Shown here piece by piece: positions 25,451 to 35,287 of a stretch of DNA of 45,183 nt. Under the pieces are notes generated by a model. It saw only the letters and a list, made by a program, of their open reading frames with translations. It did not search any database and had not been told where the DNA came from. Location of the stretch: NCBI GenBank assembly GCA_002784145.1, contig PFKE01000028.1:1-45183 (forward strand). Direction: 5' to 3'. The stretch comes from Flavobacteriaceae bacterium CG_4_10_14_3_um_filter_33_47. Its GTDB lineage: Bacteria > Bacteroidota > Bacteroidia > Flavobacteriales > Flavobacteriaceae. The stretch's first letter is position 1; the number at the start of each line of letters is the position of its first letter. The translations under genes were made by a program, and so were the position numbers.

Positions 25451-27901
25451 ATGAAAAAATCAAATTTTATAAGTCTTGACAGTTTGTCATTTCAGGAGTT
25501 CGATGAAAATTCAGAACTCATTCCATTAATGACTCCTGAAGATGAAGAAGAAATAAATAACGAAAATTTACCAGAAACCTTACCCATATTACCCTTAAGA
25601 AATACGGTTCTTTTTCCAGGAGTAGTCATTCCAATAACCGCTGGTAGAGATAAATCCATTAAATTGATTAATGATGCCAATAATGGAAACAAGGTTATTG
25701 GCGTAGTCTCTCAAAAAGATGAATCTATTGAAGATCCATCGGCAAAAGATATCCATGAAACTGGAACGGTTGCCAGAATTTTAAGGGTTCTTAAAATGCC
25801 CGATGGCAATGTAACGGTTATCATTCAAGGAAAAAAACGTTTTAAAGTCGCTGAGGTTATTACAGAAGCACCTTATATGAATGCTACCATACGAGAAATT
25901 CCTGAGGCAAGACCGGCTATTAGCAATAAAGAGTTTGTTGCCATTATTGAATCTATTAAAGACTTGGCACTTCAAATTATTAAGGATAGTCCAAACATTC
26001 CAAGCGAAGCTTCTTTTGCTATAAAAAACATTGAAAGCAATTCTTTTTTGATAAATTTTGTCTCTTCAAACATGAATCTTTCTGTTGCAGAAAAACAAAG
26101 TCTTTTAGAGATAAACGACTTAAAAAAGCGTGCCTTAGCAACCCTAAAGTTTATGAATATCGAGTTCCAAAAATTGGAACTTAAAAATGATATTCAGTCT
26201 AAGGTACATATGGACATGAGCCAGCAACAACGCGAATATTTCTTGCATCAGCAAATGAAAACCATTCAGGAAGAATTAGGAGGTGTAAGCCATGATGAAG
26301 AGATTGAAGAAATGCGAGAAAGATCTCAAACTAAAAAGTGGGATGAAAAAGTAGCAAAGCATTTTGAAAAGGAACTATCCAAAATGCAGCGTATGAATCC
26401 TCAAGTGGCCGAATATTCCATCCAAAGAAATTATCTCGATTTATTTCTAGATTTACCTTGGAATGAATTTAGTGCTGATAAATTTGATTTAAAACGAGCT
26501 CGTAAAATTTTAGACAGAGACCATTTTGGTCTTGAAGATGTTAAAAAAAGAATTATTGAGCATTTAGCAGTTTTAAAGCTTCGTAACGATATGAAGTCGC
26601 CTATTTTATGCTTATACGGTCCGCCTGGTGTTGGTAAAACATCGCTTGGTAAATCTATTGCTGAGGCTTTGGGCAGAGAGTATGTGCGCATGTCTTTGGG
26701 TGGTTTGCGCGACGAGGCAGAAATAAGAGGTCATAGAAAAACCTACATAGGTGCTATGCCAGGAAGAATTGTACAAAGTTTAAAAAAAGCTGGTACATCA
26801 AATCCTGTGTTTGTGTTAGACGAAATCGATAAATTGTCTAACTCACATCAAGGCGACCCTTCATCGGCCATGCTTGAAGTCCTCGATCCTGAACAAAACA
26901 ATGATTTTTATGATAATTTTTTAGAGATGGGTTACGACTTATCTAAAGTTATGTTTATTGCCACTTGTAATAGCCTGTCAACCATTCAACCGGCATTGCT
27001 GGATAGAATGGAAATCATTAATGTAACAGGCTATACTATTGAAGAAAAGGTAGAGATAGCAAAGCGCCATTTATTACCTAAGCAATTAAAAGAACATGGC
27101 TTATCTGATGAACATTTAAAAATAGCAAAGCCTCAATTAGAAAAAATTGTAGAAGGTTATACACGAGAGTCTGGTGTTCGTAGTTTAGAAAAGCAAATAG
27201 CTAAAATGGTACGATATGCCGCTAAGAATATAGCCATGGAAGAAGCTTATAACATCAAAATATCCAATGACGATATTATAGAAGTTTTAGGCGGACCAAA
27301 AATGGAGCGGGATAAATATGAAAACAACTATGTAGCAGGTGTTGTTACTGGTTTGGCTTGGACACGTGTTGGTGGCGATATTCTTTTTATTGAATCCATC
27401 TTATCAAAGGGAAAAGGAACCTTAACCATTACAGGCAACTTAGGAACAGTCATGAAAGAATCTGCAACCATTGCCATGGAATATATAAAATCAAATGCTG
27501 AAGAATTTGGAATTGATCCAAAAGTCTTTGAGTCCTACAATGTTCATATTCACGTACCTGAAGGCGCAACACCAAAAGATGGCCCAAGTGCAGGTGTTAC
27601 CATGTTAACATCATTGGTGTCCTTATTTACACAAAGAAAGGTCAAGAAAAGTCTAGCTATGACTGGTGAGATTACATTAAGAGGTAAGGTTTTACCTGTA
27701 GGTGGTATTAAAGAAAAGATTTTAGCAGCAAAAAGAGCTAGAATAAAAGAGATTTTATTATGTGAAGATAATAGACGTGATATTGAGGAAATTAAACCAG
27801 ACTATTTATCAGGATTAACGTTCCATTATGTAACTGATATGAGTGATGTGATAAAAATTGCTATCACCAGTCAAAAAGTTAAAAACGCAAAGAAACTATA
27901 A
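25451..27901 (+). CDS. lon: ATP-dependent Lon protease
   Basis: Lon is the cytoplasmic AAA+ protease that degrades misfolded and some regulatory proteins. The 816-residue chain has the N-terminal substrate-binding domain ([18 protein letters not shown]), Walker [10 protein letters not shown] starting at residue 390, Walker [11 protein letters not shown], and the C-terminal Ser-Lys protease with S713 in KDGPSAGV and K756 in GGIKEKIL, spaced 43 residues apart as in E. coli Lon. An acidic N-terminal extension of about 40 residues before the core, rich in Glu and Asp, is somewhat longer than in E. coli. It has its own strong intrinsic terminator. The upstream region has no clean TAnnTTTG box and no recognisable heat-shock operator. 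Confidence 0.96.
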   Translation: MKKSNFISLDSLSFQEFDENSELIPLMTPEDEEEINNENLPETLPILPLRNTVLFPGVVIPITAGRDKSIKLINDANNGNKVIGVVSQKDESIEDPSAKDIHETGTVARILRVLKMPDGNVTVIIQGKKRFKVAEVITEAPYMNATIREIPEARPAISNKEFVAIIESIKDLALQIIKDSPNIPSEASFAIKNIESNSFLINFVSSNMNLSVAEKQSLLEINDLKKRALATLKFMNIEFQKLELKNDIQSKVHMDMSQQQREYFLHQQMKTIQEELGGVSHDEEIEEMRERSQTKKWDEKVAKHFEKELSKMQRMNPQVAEYSIQRNYLDLFLDLPWNEFSADKFDLKRARKILDRDHFGLEDVKKRIIEHLAVLKLRNDMKSPILCLYGPPGVGKTSLGKSIAEALGREYVRMSLGGLRDEAEIRGHRKTYIGAMPGRIVQSLKKAGTSNPVFVLDEIDKLSNSHQGDPSSAMLEVLDPEQNNDFYDNFLEMGYDLSKVMFIATCNSLSTIQPALLDRMEIINVTGYTIEEKVEIAKRHLLPKQLKEHGLSDEHLKIAKPQLEKIVEGYTRESGVRSLEKQIAKMVRYAAKNIAMEEAYNIKISNDDIIEVLGGPKMERDKYENNYVAGVVTGLAWTRVGGDILFIESILSKGKGTLTITGNLGTVMKESATIAMEYIKSNAEEFGIDPKVFESYNVHIHVPEGATPKDGPSAGVTMLTSLVSLFTQRKVKKSLAMTGEITLRGKVLPVGGIKEKILAAKRARIKEILLCEDNRRDIEEIKPDYLSGLTFHYVTDMSDVIKIAITSQKVKNAKKL

Positions 27902-27906
27902 ATTTA

Positions 27907-27934
27907 AAACCTCGTTTAAGTTCGAGGTTTTTTT
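27907..27934 (+). terminator. Intrinsic terminator of lon
   Basis: Arms AAACCTCG (27907-27914) and CGAGGTTT (27923-27930) form a perfect 8-bp stem with an 8-nt loop, followed by TTTT. It begins 6 bp after the lon stop codon. Confidence 0.85.
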
Positions 27935-27997
27935 ATGATTTAAAATATTTCCAAGCGGCATTCGTTCTAAGATAGATTTAGTTACTTTGTAATTTAT

Positions 27998-29017
27998 ATG
28001 CTGAAGAAAATTATCACTGGTTTTTGTTTTATTATTAGTGTTGTAACCATAGCGCAAGTTGGAGGCGAAAGTACCTATCAATTTTTAAATTTAGTTTCAT
28101 CACCTCGTCAAGCAGCACTTGGTGGTAAAGTATTAACCAATGTGGATTTTGATGTAGCCCAAGGTCTTTATAATCCAGCAACCATCAATGTAGAAATGGA
28201 TAACCAATTTGCCTTAAATTACACGAGTTATTTGGGAGGCATAAGCTATGGAACTGCTGCATATGCTTATACAGTTGACAGACGTACACAAACTTTTCAT
28301 GCAGGTATTACCTATATAAATTATGGCACTTTTGATGGCTTTGATGAAAACGGAGTCTCTACCGGAACTTTTACAGGTAATGAAGCTGCCTTATCCTTTG
28401 GATACGCATTGCAACTAGGATATAGTGATTTTTATTTTGGGGCTAATGTTAAGTTCATCACTTCTAAATTAGAGCAGTACAATTCAATTGGGATTGCATC
28501 AGATTTAGGATTGCTTTATATCAATGATTATTTAGATTTTCATGCTGCTTTGGTAATTAGAAATTTTGGAACCCAAATTACAACCTATGCCGGTTTACAA
28601 GAAGATTTGCCTTTTGAAATAGATTTTGGTATGTCGCAGCGTTTAGAAAATGTTCCCATTCGATGGCATATAACCTTAGAAAATTTACAGGAATGGCCCA
28701 TAGCGGTTTCAAATCCTGCGCGAGTAACAACCGATTTATCAGGAAATCAAACCCCCGAAAAAGTTGGGTTTTTAGGTAAAGTTATAAGACATACCATCTT
28801 AGGTGCCGAATTATTTCCAGAAAGTGGCTTTAATATTCGTTTAGGTTATAACTTTAGAAGAGCAGAAGAACTGCGCATTGTTGATCAAAGAAATTTCTCG
28901 GGCTTGTCGGCTGGTTTTTCAATTAAATTAAATAAAATGAGATTTAGCTATACACACGCAAAATATACCAGTGCGGCCAATTCAAACTTTTTTGGATTAC
29001 AAATAGATTTAAAATAA
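27998..29017 (+). CDS. porQ: Type IX secretion system protein PorQ
   Basis: PorQ is part of the outer-membrane attachment complex of the type IX secretion system, with PorU, PorV and PorZ, which processes and anchors secreted cargo at the cell surface. The 339-residue protein has a signal peptide ending near TIAQ and the PorQ/PorV-type start GGESTYQFLNLVSSPRQAAL, followed by outer-membrane beta-strands and a terminal strand NSNFFGLQIDLK. The length is usual. It is followed by cmk, an adjacency I recall from other Bacteroidetes, but here the two are separated by a 7-bp tandem-repeat array. The upstream sequence TTACTTTG at 27981 is a near match to the -7 consensus. Confidence 0.9.
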   Translation: MLKKIITGFCFIISVVTIAQVGGESTYQFLNLVSSPRQAALGGKVLTNVDFDVAQGLYNPATINVEMDNQFALNYTSYLGGISYGTAAYAYTVDRRTQTFHAGITYINYGTFDGFDENGVSTGTFTGNEAALSFGYALQLGYSDFYFGANVKFITSKLEQYNSIGIASDLGLLYINDYLDFHAALVIRNFGTQITTYAGLQEDLPFEIDFGMSQRLENVPIRWHITLENLQEWPIAVSNPARVTTDLSGNQTPEKVGFLGKVIRHTILGAELFPESGFNIRLGYNFRRAEELRIVDQRNFSGLSAGFSIKLNKMRFSYTHAKYTSAANSNFFGLQIDLK

Positions 29018-29044
29018 TGAGTTAAAAGTTAAGAGTTAATTTTG

Positions 29045-29212
29045 CTAACAGCTAACAGCTAACAACTAACAGCTAACAGCTAACAGCTAACAACTAACAG
29101 CTAACAACTAACAACTAACAACTAACAGCTAACAGCTAACAGCTAACAACTAACAGCTAACAACTAACAGCTAACAACTAACAACTAACAGCTAACAGCA
29201 AACAACTAACAC
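29045..29212 (+). repeat. 24-unit heptanucleotide tandem array (CTAACAG/CTAACAA)
   Basis: Twenty-two consecutive units are either CTAACAG or CTAACAA, followed by the variants CAAACAA and CTAACAC; 168 bp in total, ending 3 bp before the ATG of cmk. The variable last base reads G G A G G G A G A A A G G G A G A G A A G G A C. A block of eight units (4-11) recurs almost unchanged as units 12-19, so the array grew by duplication of larger blocks. All frames on both strands contain stops, so it is non-coding. It forms the whole translation-initiation region of cmk. Confidence 0.95.
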
Positions 29213-29215
29213 CCA

Positions 29216-29908
29216 ATGACCAAAATAACCATTGCCATAGACGGCTATTCATCAACAGGAAAAAGCACAGTAGCTAAACAACTTGCCAAGCATTTAGGGT
29301 ATGTTTATATAGATTCTGGTGCAATGTACAGAGCGGTAACGTATTATGCCATGAGCCAAGGGTTGATTGATAAAGAACATTTCAACAGCGAGAAACTCAT
29401 ATCAAAACTTAAGGATGTGGTTATAAATTTTGTATTTAATAAAGCGTTAGGGTTTGCCGAAGTATATTTAAATGGTATTAATATTGAAAAAGAGATAAGA
29501 ACTTTAGAAGTCTCTAATTATGTAAGTAAAGTTTCTGCCATATCCGAGGTAAGAATCCAATTAGTGAAACAGCAACAAAACATGGGAAAAGATAAAGGCA
29601 TTGTTATGGACGGGCGCGATATTGGTACAGTGGTATTTCCTCATGCAGAATTAAAATTTTTTATGACTGCTACGGCAGAAACCAGAGCTTTAAGACGTTA
29701 TGATGAACTCAAAAAGAAGGACAACAACGTGTCTTTTAAAGAGGTTTTAAAAAATGTTCAAGAACGTGATTATTTAGATTCTACCAGAGAAGATTCGCCA
29801 CTATACAAAGCAGATGATGCCATAGAAATTGATAATTCAAACCTGTCTGTAGAAGCTCAATTTACATGCTTACTTAAACTAGTGAACGATAAATTAAAAC
29901 AACAGTAG
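29216..29908 (+). CDS. cmk: Cytidylate kinase
   Basis: Cmk phosphorylates CMP and dCMP to the diphosphates and is usually essential or growth-limiting. The P-loop is GYSSTGKST at about residues 9-17, followed by the family block YIDSGAMYRAVTYYA, the CMP-binding MDGRDIGTVVFP and the lid region RALRRYDELKKKD. The 230-residue length is normal. The start ATG at 29216 lies directly after a heptanucleotide tandem array with no Shine-Dalgarno sequence, so changes in repeat number could change how far the gene lies from an upstream promoter or from porQ. A link to the downstream polysaccharide cluster, which uses CMP-sugars, is indirect at best. Confidence 0.95.
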   Translation: MTKITIAIDGYSSTGKSTVAKQLAKHLGYVYIDSGAMYRAVTYYAMSQGLIDKEHFNSEKLISKLKDVVINFVFNKALGFAEVYLNGINIEKEIRTLEVSNYVSKVSAISEVRIQLVKQQQNMGKDKGIVMDGRDIGTVVFPHAELKFFMTATAETRALRRYDELKKKDNNVSFKEVLKNVQERDYLDSTREDSPLYKADDAIEIDNSNLSVEAQFTCLLKLVNDKLKQQ

Positions 29909-30207
29909 AACTCAACCATTAAGTTAACGAACTGAACTAGTTTTTATTAAAAATAAAATCGTCAAACGAGTAGGGTAAAAGTGTGGTTTGACCTTGATAG
30001 TGATGCTGAAATTAATTGGTAATGATTTGTATGTCACAAAACATAAAAACATAATTGTTTTTTGAAATGAAAAACATAAAAAAAGAGTCAAAAGGTTTGG
30101 CAACTTTAAACTTTTTTTGATATTATTTTGTTTGGAAATCTCTATTTATTTCAAAGTCAAAATACCTATATTAGCGCAGGCACATAACTAATAATCAAAT
30201 TACCTGA
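29909..30207. other. Non-coding interval before the polysaccharide cluster, with a weak hairpin
   Basis: No gene is supported in these 299 bp. A possible hairpin at 30088-30120 pairs TCAAAAGGTTT with AAACTTTTTTTGA imperfectly, with the T tract inside the stem; it could end cmk transcripts. The sequence TATATTAG at 30167-30174 resembles a -7 box with one mismatch, without a matching -33 element. The promoter of the polysaccharide cluster must be in or near this interval, but I cannot place it firmly. Confidence 0.4.
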
Positions 30208-31116
30208 ATGCTTTTTTCTATTCTCATAGCCAATTACAATAATGGTCATTTTTTTTATGATTGTTTTCAAAGTATTGTAAACCAAACTTACGCTAATTGG
30301 GAAGTTATTATTGTTGATGATGCCTCTACGGATGATTCTGTTGCTGTAATTCAGGATTTGATAAAAGATGACAATAGGTTTAAGCTATTTCAAAACACTA
30401 AAAATCGTGGGTGTGGCTATACAAAGCATAGGTGTGCAACATTGGCACACGGTGAAGTTCTTGGTTTTTTAGATTCTGACGATGCTTTATACCCACAGGC
30501 AATAACAGTTATGATTGATGCCCACCAATTAAATATTAATGCAGCTATAATTACTTCAAAATACGAATTTGTTGATTTAGAAATGAATTTTACAAAACAT
30601 AGTCTTTATGGTAGTAATATACCAAAAGGAAAATCATATTTAACATACGGGAATGGTGCCCTAACACATTTTGCAACCTTTAAAAATGATAAATATAAAC
30701 AATCAGGAGGTATTAATCCGATTATGAAGCGGGCTGTAGACCAAGATTTATATTATATACTTGAAGAACAAGGAAGTCATGTATTCTTAGAAAAGGTTTT
30801 GTATTGTTATAGAGTTCACCAAAATAGTATATCGAATAATGAAAACCTTTTTAAAGCCGAATACTGGCATTTTTACGCCATGCTAAATGCTTATAAAAGA
30901 CGAAAAAAAAATCAAATTGAAATTGATAATTTTTCAAAAAAACATATAAATGAATATGCTTCAAATTATTTTTTAGGAAGATTTGAAAGATTAAAACATA
31001 CCAATAAAAAGGGTGCTCAATTTTATTTTTTGTATAAAGCTTTTATAACAAATCCATTTCATAGGTTTACATTCAAAATTAAAAGTTTAATAGTTTTAAT
31101 TCTAGGTAGAATATGA
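30208..31116 (+). CDS. Family 2 glycosyltransferase
   Basis: The GT-A fold enzyme transfers a sugar from a nucleotide donor. The N-terminus FSILIANYNNGHFF leads into the nucleotide-binding motif IIVDDASTDDSV, and the metal-binding DxD-like motif is LDSDDALYP near residue 92. The C-terminal half (EQGSHVFLEKVLYCYRVHQNS) is the usual acceptor-side region of this family, ending in a basic, hydrophobic tail. The 302-residue length is normal. It is the first gene of the polysaccharide cluster and overlaps the next by 4 bp (ATGA), showing translational coupling. Donor and acceptor cannot be read from sequence. Confidence 0.9.
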   Translation: MLFSILIANYNNGHFFYDCFQSIVNQTYANWEVIIVDDASTDDSVAVIQDLIKDDNRFKLFQNTKNRGCGYTKHRCATLAHGEVLGFLDSDDALYPQAITVMIDAHQLNINAAIITSKYEFVDLEMNFTKHSLYGSNIPKGKSYLTYGNGALTHFATFKNDKYKQSGGINPIMKRAVDQDLYYILEEQGSHVFLEKVLYCYRVHQNSISNNENLFKAEYWHFYAMLNAYKRRKKNQIEIDNFSKKHINEYASNYFLGRFERLKHTNKKGAQFYFLYKAFITNPFHRFTFKIKSLIVLILGRI

Positions 31117-32147
31117 AAAATGCACCTCTTATTTCAGTAGTTCTGCCTGTTTATAATGTAGCCCCATATATAAAAGAGGCTCTTGATTCTGTATTAAACC
31201 AAACCATACAGGATTTTGAAATAATTGTTATTGATGATTGCTCGACTGACAATACATTAGAGGTAATAGAGTCTATTAAAGATGTTAGAATCAGAATTAT
31301 TAAAAAACCTGAAAATAAAGGATTAATTGATAGTTTAAACATTGGGTTTAGCGAAGCCAAAGGCAAATATATTGCTAGAATGGATGGCGATGATTTAAAT
31401 ACACCAGATAGGTTTGAAAAGCAATTACATATACTTCAAAATAAATCAGAAATTACAGCCTGCGGGTGTTGGCTACAATGCTTTGATGCTAGCAATAAAA
31501 TTATTAAGCATAAGCAGCATCATAAAGAAATTCAAGCGCAATTGCTATTAAGTAATTCAATGAGTTTAGGCGCTACTATGTTAAAAACGAATGCTTATAC
31601 AAGATTTAAATTTGATGATACTAAAGCGCATGCCGAAGATTATGATTTTTGGGCAAAAACAGCTTGGGATAGCAACTTATATAATATTCAAGAAACTTTA
31701 TACCATTACAGAACTCATGAAACTCAAGTTTCTAGTTTGCATAATGATTTTCAAAAGATTCAAGATGTTGATATAAAATTAAGTCTTTATCATAAAATTA
31801 ATTACAATAAAATTGAGTTTTCAGATGTATTTATAAAAAAAATGTTGTTTTCAACTAGTGAAATATCAGTAGATGAATGCAAACTATTTTTTAGATGGTT
31901 GAATCAATTGATACAGATTAACAAAAAACAAAAAGTTTTTGGCTATAAAGAACTTTCAGAAGTAATAGATTTTTTAAAAAGAAAATTAGTATTCGATTTA
32001 TTCTTTACAAATACTAGAGAAGGAATTGATTATAATAAGAGAAAATTGATTTTGAATAGTTTGCCTTTTAAAGAAAAACTATTTGTTGTTTTAAAAAAGG
32101 TAAAAGAAAGAGGATCAATCATAAAAAAAAGTAAAAAATCAAAATAA
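31113..32147 (+). CDS. Family 2 glycosyltransferase
   Basis: The 344-residue enzyme has the GT2 start ISVVLPVYNVAPYIKEALDS, the nucleotide motif IVIDDCSTDNTLEVI and the metal motif ARMDGDDLNTPDRF near residue 91. The acceptor region includes HAEDYDFWAKT, in which ED is a likely catalytic-base pair of this family. A long basic C-terminal tail (KKVKERGSIIKKSKKSK) may contact the membrane. It overlaps the preceding gene by 4 bp and is followed after 13 bp by a GT4 gene with a GTG start. Specificity is unknown. Confidence 0.9.
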   Translation: MKNAPLISVVLPVYNVAPYIKEALDSVLNQTIQDFEIIVIDDCSTDNTLEVIESIKDVRIRIIKKPENKGLIDSLNIGFSEAKGKYIARMDGDDLNTPDRFEKQLHILQNKSEITACGCWLQCFDASNKIIKHKQHHKEIQAQLLLSNSMSLGATMLKTNAYTRFKFDDTKAHAEDYDFWAKTAWDSNLYNIQETLYHYRTHETQVSSLHNDFQKIQDVDIKLSLYHKINYNKIEFSDVFIKKMLFSTSEISVDECKLFFRWLNQLIQINKKQKVFGYKELSEVIDFLKRKLVFDLFFTNTREGIDYNKRKLILNSLPFKEKLFVVLKKVKERGSIIKKSKKSK

Positions 32148-32160
32148 GTTTAATACAATT

Positions 32161-33330
32161 GTGAATTTAGATAACAAAAATATTTTATTAATTTTTCAAG
32201 GTGGAAATTTAGGAGGAGCAGAGCGACAGGCTTTTGGATTAGCTAAATTTCTTGTAGCTAAAAAAAACTGTAAAGTTGATATTCTTTTTGTGCTTTCTAA
32301 CACCAAATCAGAAGAGTTTAAAACAGTTCTAGAGAATTCGCATATTAATAAAACATTCTTTTTTGGTGAACCATATTTATTTTTAAAACGAGAAGTTTCC
32401 ATAAAAAATTTAAAAAGGCTAAAATGGTCGTTGCAGTATTTATTAAAGCTAAGAAAAGGTTTAATAAACTCAAAGTATGATGTAATTATTCCTTTTCAAA
32501 ATACACCATCTAAAATAGCTTATTATTTATATAAACTATTGCCAACTGTTAAATATACCTTTTGGCATCAACTAGGGTTAGATATTTTAAAACATGACCA
32601 ATTTGAAAGTATAGCTGTTAATAATATGCCATGTATTATTGGAAATGCAGAAAATTGTCTTGATATTTTTAGACTTGATTACAAAGTAAACCAATACAAA
32701 CTAAATCTCCTTCCACAATATTTAAGTTTGCAAAAACAAAGCAGGAACAAAATAGAGATAAAAGAAACTTTTAATATTTTGAAAGACAAATTCGTTTTCG
32801 GAATGATTGCTCATTTTAAGAGTTTTAAATATCATGATTTACTATTAAAAACATTCAAAAAAGTACATAGCAATCATCCAAATACGCATCTAATTCTTAT
32901 GGGGAATAAAGATAATGATGAAGGTACTTTGAGTATTTTTAATGATTTGAAAATGACTATAAACCAAGATAATTTAAATTCAAGTGTTACTTTATTGAGT
33001 AATGAAGATGTAACAAATGTTTTAAATATACTAGATGTGGGAGTTTTATTGTCTTTAATAGAAGGTACACCTAATGTGGTTATGGAATATATGTTATATG
33101 GTTTACCAGTAATTTGCTCAAACCATCCAGGATGCGTTGCTTTGTTAAAAGATTCTAAACTTTTGGTTAATAATAACGAAGATGACATTTATGAAGCTAT
33201 GAAGAAGGTTATAACCTCTAAGTCTTTATATGAAAAGGAATCTTATTCTAATTTAGAACTAATCAAGAATTATAATGTTGAAAGTTATGTTGAAAGTCTT
33301 GAGGTTATTTTAAATAAAAGTTTTAAGTAA
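32161..33330 (+). CDS. Family 4 glycosyltransferase (GT-B fold)
   Basis: The 389-residue protein starts at GTG with the GT4 N-terminal glycine loop IFQGGNLGGAERQAFGLA. The C-terminal nucleotide-sugar site is the EX7E motif in IEGTPNVVMEYMLYGLPV. Between them is a Rossmann-type domain (FGMIAHFKSFKYHDLLLKTF). Such enzymes are retaining transferases in LPS and capsule assembly. There is no alternative ATG close to the GTG that keeps the N-terminal motif. The following gene starts directly after the stop codon. Donor and acceptor are unknown. Confidence 0.9.
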   Translation: MNLDNKNILLIFQGGNLGGAERQAFGLAKFLVAKKNCKVDILFVLSNTKSEEFKTVLENSHINKTFFFGEPYLFLKREVSIKNLKRLKWSLQYLLKLRKGLINSKYDVIIPFQNTPSKIAYYLYKLLPTVKYTFWHQLGLDILKHDQFESIAVNNMPCIIGNAENCLDIFRLDYKVNQYKLNLLPQYLSLQKQSRNKIEIKETFNILKDKFVFGMIAHFKSFKYHDLLLKTFKKVHSNHPNTHLILMGNKDNDEGTLSIFNDLKMTINQDNLNSSVTLLSNEDVTNVLNILDVGVLLSLIEGTPNVVMEYMLYGLPVICSNHPGCVALLKDSKLLVNNNEDDIYEAMKKVITSKSLYEKESYSNLELIKNYNVESYVESLEVILNKSFK

Positions 33331-34350
33331 ATGCCTAATAATAGCAATCATCTTATAAGTATTGTTTTACCATGTTATAATGGAGAGAAACATGTTGCAT
33401 CTGCAATTAAAAGCTGTCTAAACCAAACACATAAAAACTTTGAACTAATTATTGTAAACGATTGCTCAACTGATAAAACCTTAGACATCGTAAATCTATT
33501 TGCTGAAAAGGATAAAAGAATTAAAATAATAAATAACGGAATAAATAAAAAATTGCCATCAAGTTTAAATATTGGGCATAAGCAAGCAAAAGGTGAGTTT
33601 ATTACATGGACATCAGATGATAATGTTTTAAAAACCAATTTTTTAGAAAAATTATTAAACGGAATTATTGAAAAAAATGTTGATATAATTTATTCAAATT
33701 ATGATGTTATAAGTGAAGAGGGTAATTTAAAACGAATTCATAAAACAGGACCCACAGAACATATTTTATTTGGTAATAAAATTGGAGCTTCATTTCTTTA
33801 TAAAAAAGAGATGTTTTATGAATTGAGTGGCTATGATGAATCTCTTTTTTTATTAGAGGATTATGACTTTTGGTTAAGAGCTAGTATGACCTTCAAATTA
33901 CATCATTTAGATATGGTTTTATATCAGTATAGATTACATCCGGAAAGTTTAACAGCTAATATTGATTTAAAAAAAGATGCAAAAACAAAACACAGAAGAG
34001 GTGCGATAAATATGTTTAACAAATTAGCGATTGAATTATCTTGGAAAACTGAAACAATTAATTTTTTAACAAACCATTTTTTGAATAAACCTTTAAATGT
34101 GATTGATTATTTAAGACATAAACAAAAAATTAAAAATGACATTTTATCATTTAATTCAAAAAATTTAAATGATAAAGAGATAATTGAAGGATTAAATTCT
34201 TTATTAAGAAGCCATTTATTATCAGATCATTGTAATCAAAATTTAAAAACTCTTTATCAGGTTTTTAAAACTGAAAAACAACTTTTATTGCATCCTACAT
34301 TTAGTAAAAAAACTACTTTTAACTATATTTTAAAAAGTTTGTTTAATTAG
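33331..34350 (+). CDS. Family 2 glycosyltransferase
   Basis: The 339-residue enzyme shows the GT2 signature ISIVLPCYNGEKHVASAIKS, the motif IIVNDCSTDKTLDIV and, at the metal position, TWTSDDNVLKTNF rather than the commonest DxD spacing. The catalytic-base region is LLEDYDFWLRASM. The stop of the previous gene immediately abuts its ATG, and the next gene starts 1 nt after its own stop. The C-terminal 100 residues are AT-rich-coded and dominated by Asn, Lys and Leu, matching no recognised domain. Specificity is unknown. Confidence 0.88.
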   Translation: MPNNSNHLISIVLPCYNGEKHVASAIKSCLNQTHKNFELIIVNDCSTDKTLDIVNLFAEKDKRIKIINNGINKKLPSSLNIGHKQAKGEFITWTSDDNVLKTNFLEKLLNGIIEKNVDIIYSNYDVISEEGNLKRIHKTGPTEHILFGNKIGASFLYKKEMFYELSGYDESLFLLEDYDFWLRASMTFKLHHLDMVLYQYRLHPESLTANIDLKKDAKTKHRRGAINMFNKLAIELSWKTETINFLTNHFLNKPLNVIDYLRHKQKIKNDILSFNSKNLNDKEIIEGLNSLLRSHLLSDHCNQNLKTLYQVFKTEKQLLLHPTFSKKTTFNYILKSLFN

Positions 34351-34351
34351 T

Positions 34352-35287
34352 ATGAATAACTCTCATCAATTAGTCAGTATTATTATGGCAACCTATAATA
34401 GGGCGCATTTTATTATTGAAGCATTGCAATCTATTGAAAATCAAAGTTATAAAAATTGGGAGTGTTTAATTATTGACGATGGAAGTTCAGATAATACTTT
34501 TGAAACTGTAAAGCCAATATTAGAAAACGATTCAAGATTTCGGTATTTAAAACGACCTAATAATTTTATAAAGGGACTTCCTGGATCAAGAAATTATGGC
34601 TTATATATGACAAAAGGAGATTATATTATTTTTTTTGATGATGATGATATTGTGCATCCGTTATGCTTAGAAATTAGTTTGTCTGCTTTTAAGAACATTC
34701 AAAATTTATCTTTTTGTAATTTTAAGAAAGAAGCTTTTTTAGGTAATTTTAATTATGATTCAATTAATAGTAGTAATGAATCTAATTTAGAAGTAAGCAA
34801 TGATGATTTATTAGAAAATGTGATTACACAAAAAATCCCTTTTGCATCATGTACAGTTTTATGGAAAAGAGAATGTTTTAAAGAAAATGTTTTTAATGAA
34901 GGTTTGATGTATGCCGAAGAGTGGGAATGTTATCAGCGTATACTTAGTCATAAACCTAAAGGAGCTCTTATAGATAAGGTATTATACTATAATAGAAAAC
35001 ACGACAAATCAAACACAGGGGAGTTTTGGAAAGGGGATGATATTCGAGTGGCTTCAAAAAAAACGGCGATTCAGTTAGTTGTAAATAACCTATATAAAAA
35101 AGACCTGTTAACACCTTATTTGTTTAAATACTTAGTAAATTATGCTATTTCGTTTAGAGATTTTAAATTAGTAAAAAGCATTCTTAAAATCACAAAGCCA
35201 AAAATAAAACTGAAATTATTTTATATAATAAAATATTATTTATTTCCTTTTTGGGTTTTTTATAAGAAAATAATAAAATATAAATAG
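34352..35287 (+). CDS. Family 2 glycosyltransferase
   Basis: The 311-residue enzyme begins VSIIMATYNRAHFIIEALQS and carries the nucleotide motif LIIDDGSSDNTFETV and the acidic metal motif IIFFDDDDIVHPL. The sequence YAEEWECYQRIL sits where the catalytic base lies in this family. The C-terminus is hydrophobic and basic (LFYIIKYYLFPFWVFYKK), probably a membrane-associating helix. Its TAG stop shares its G with the GTG start of wecB, a 1-bp overlap. Donor and acceptor are unknown. Confidence 0.88.
   Translation: MNNSHQLVSIIMATYNRAHFIIEALQSIENQSYKNWECLIIDDGSSDNTFETVKPILENDSRFRYLKRPNNFIKGLPGSRNYGLYMTKGDYIIFFDDDDIVHPLCLEISLSAFKNIQNLSFCNFKKEAFLGNFNYDSINSSNESNLEVSNDDLLENVITQKIPFASCTVLWKRECFKENVFNEGLMYAEEWECYQRILSHKPKGALIDKVLYYNRKHDKSNTGEFWKGDDIRVASKKTAIQLVVNNLYKKDLLTPYLFKYLVNYAISFRDFKLVKSILKITKPKIKLKLFYIIKYYLFPFWVFYKKIIKYK

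Noticed and set aside
29045-29212. Heptamer array as a CRISPR array
   Set aside because: Units are only 7 bp and directly contiguous with no spacers; there are no cas genes nearby.
29045-29212. Heptamer array as a coding repeat
   Set aside because: A 7-bp unit passes through all frames and produces TAA or TAG stops on both strands.
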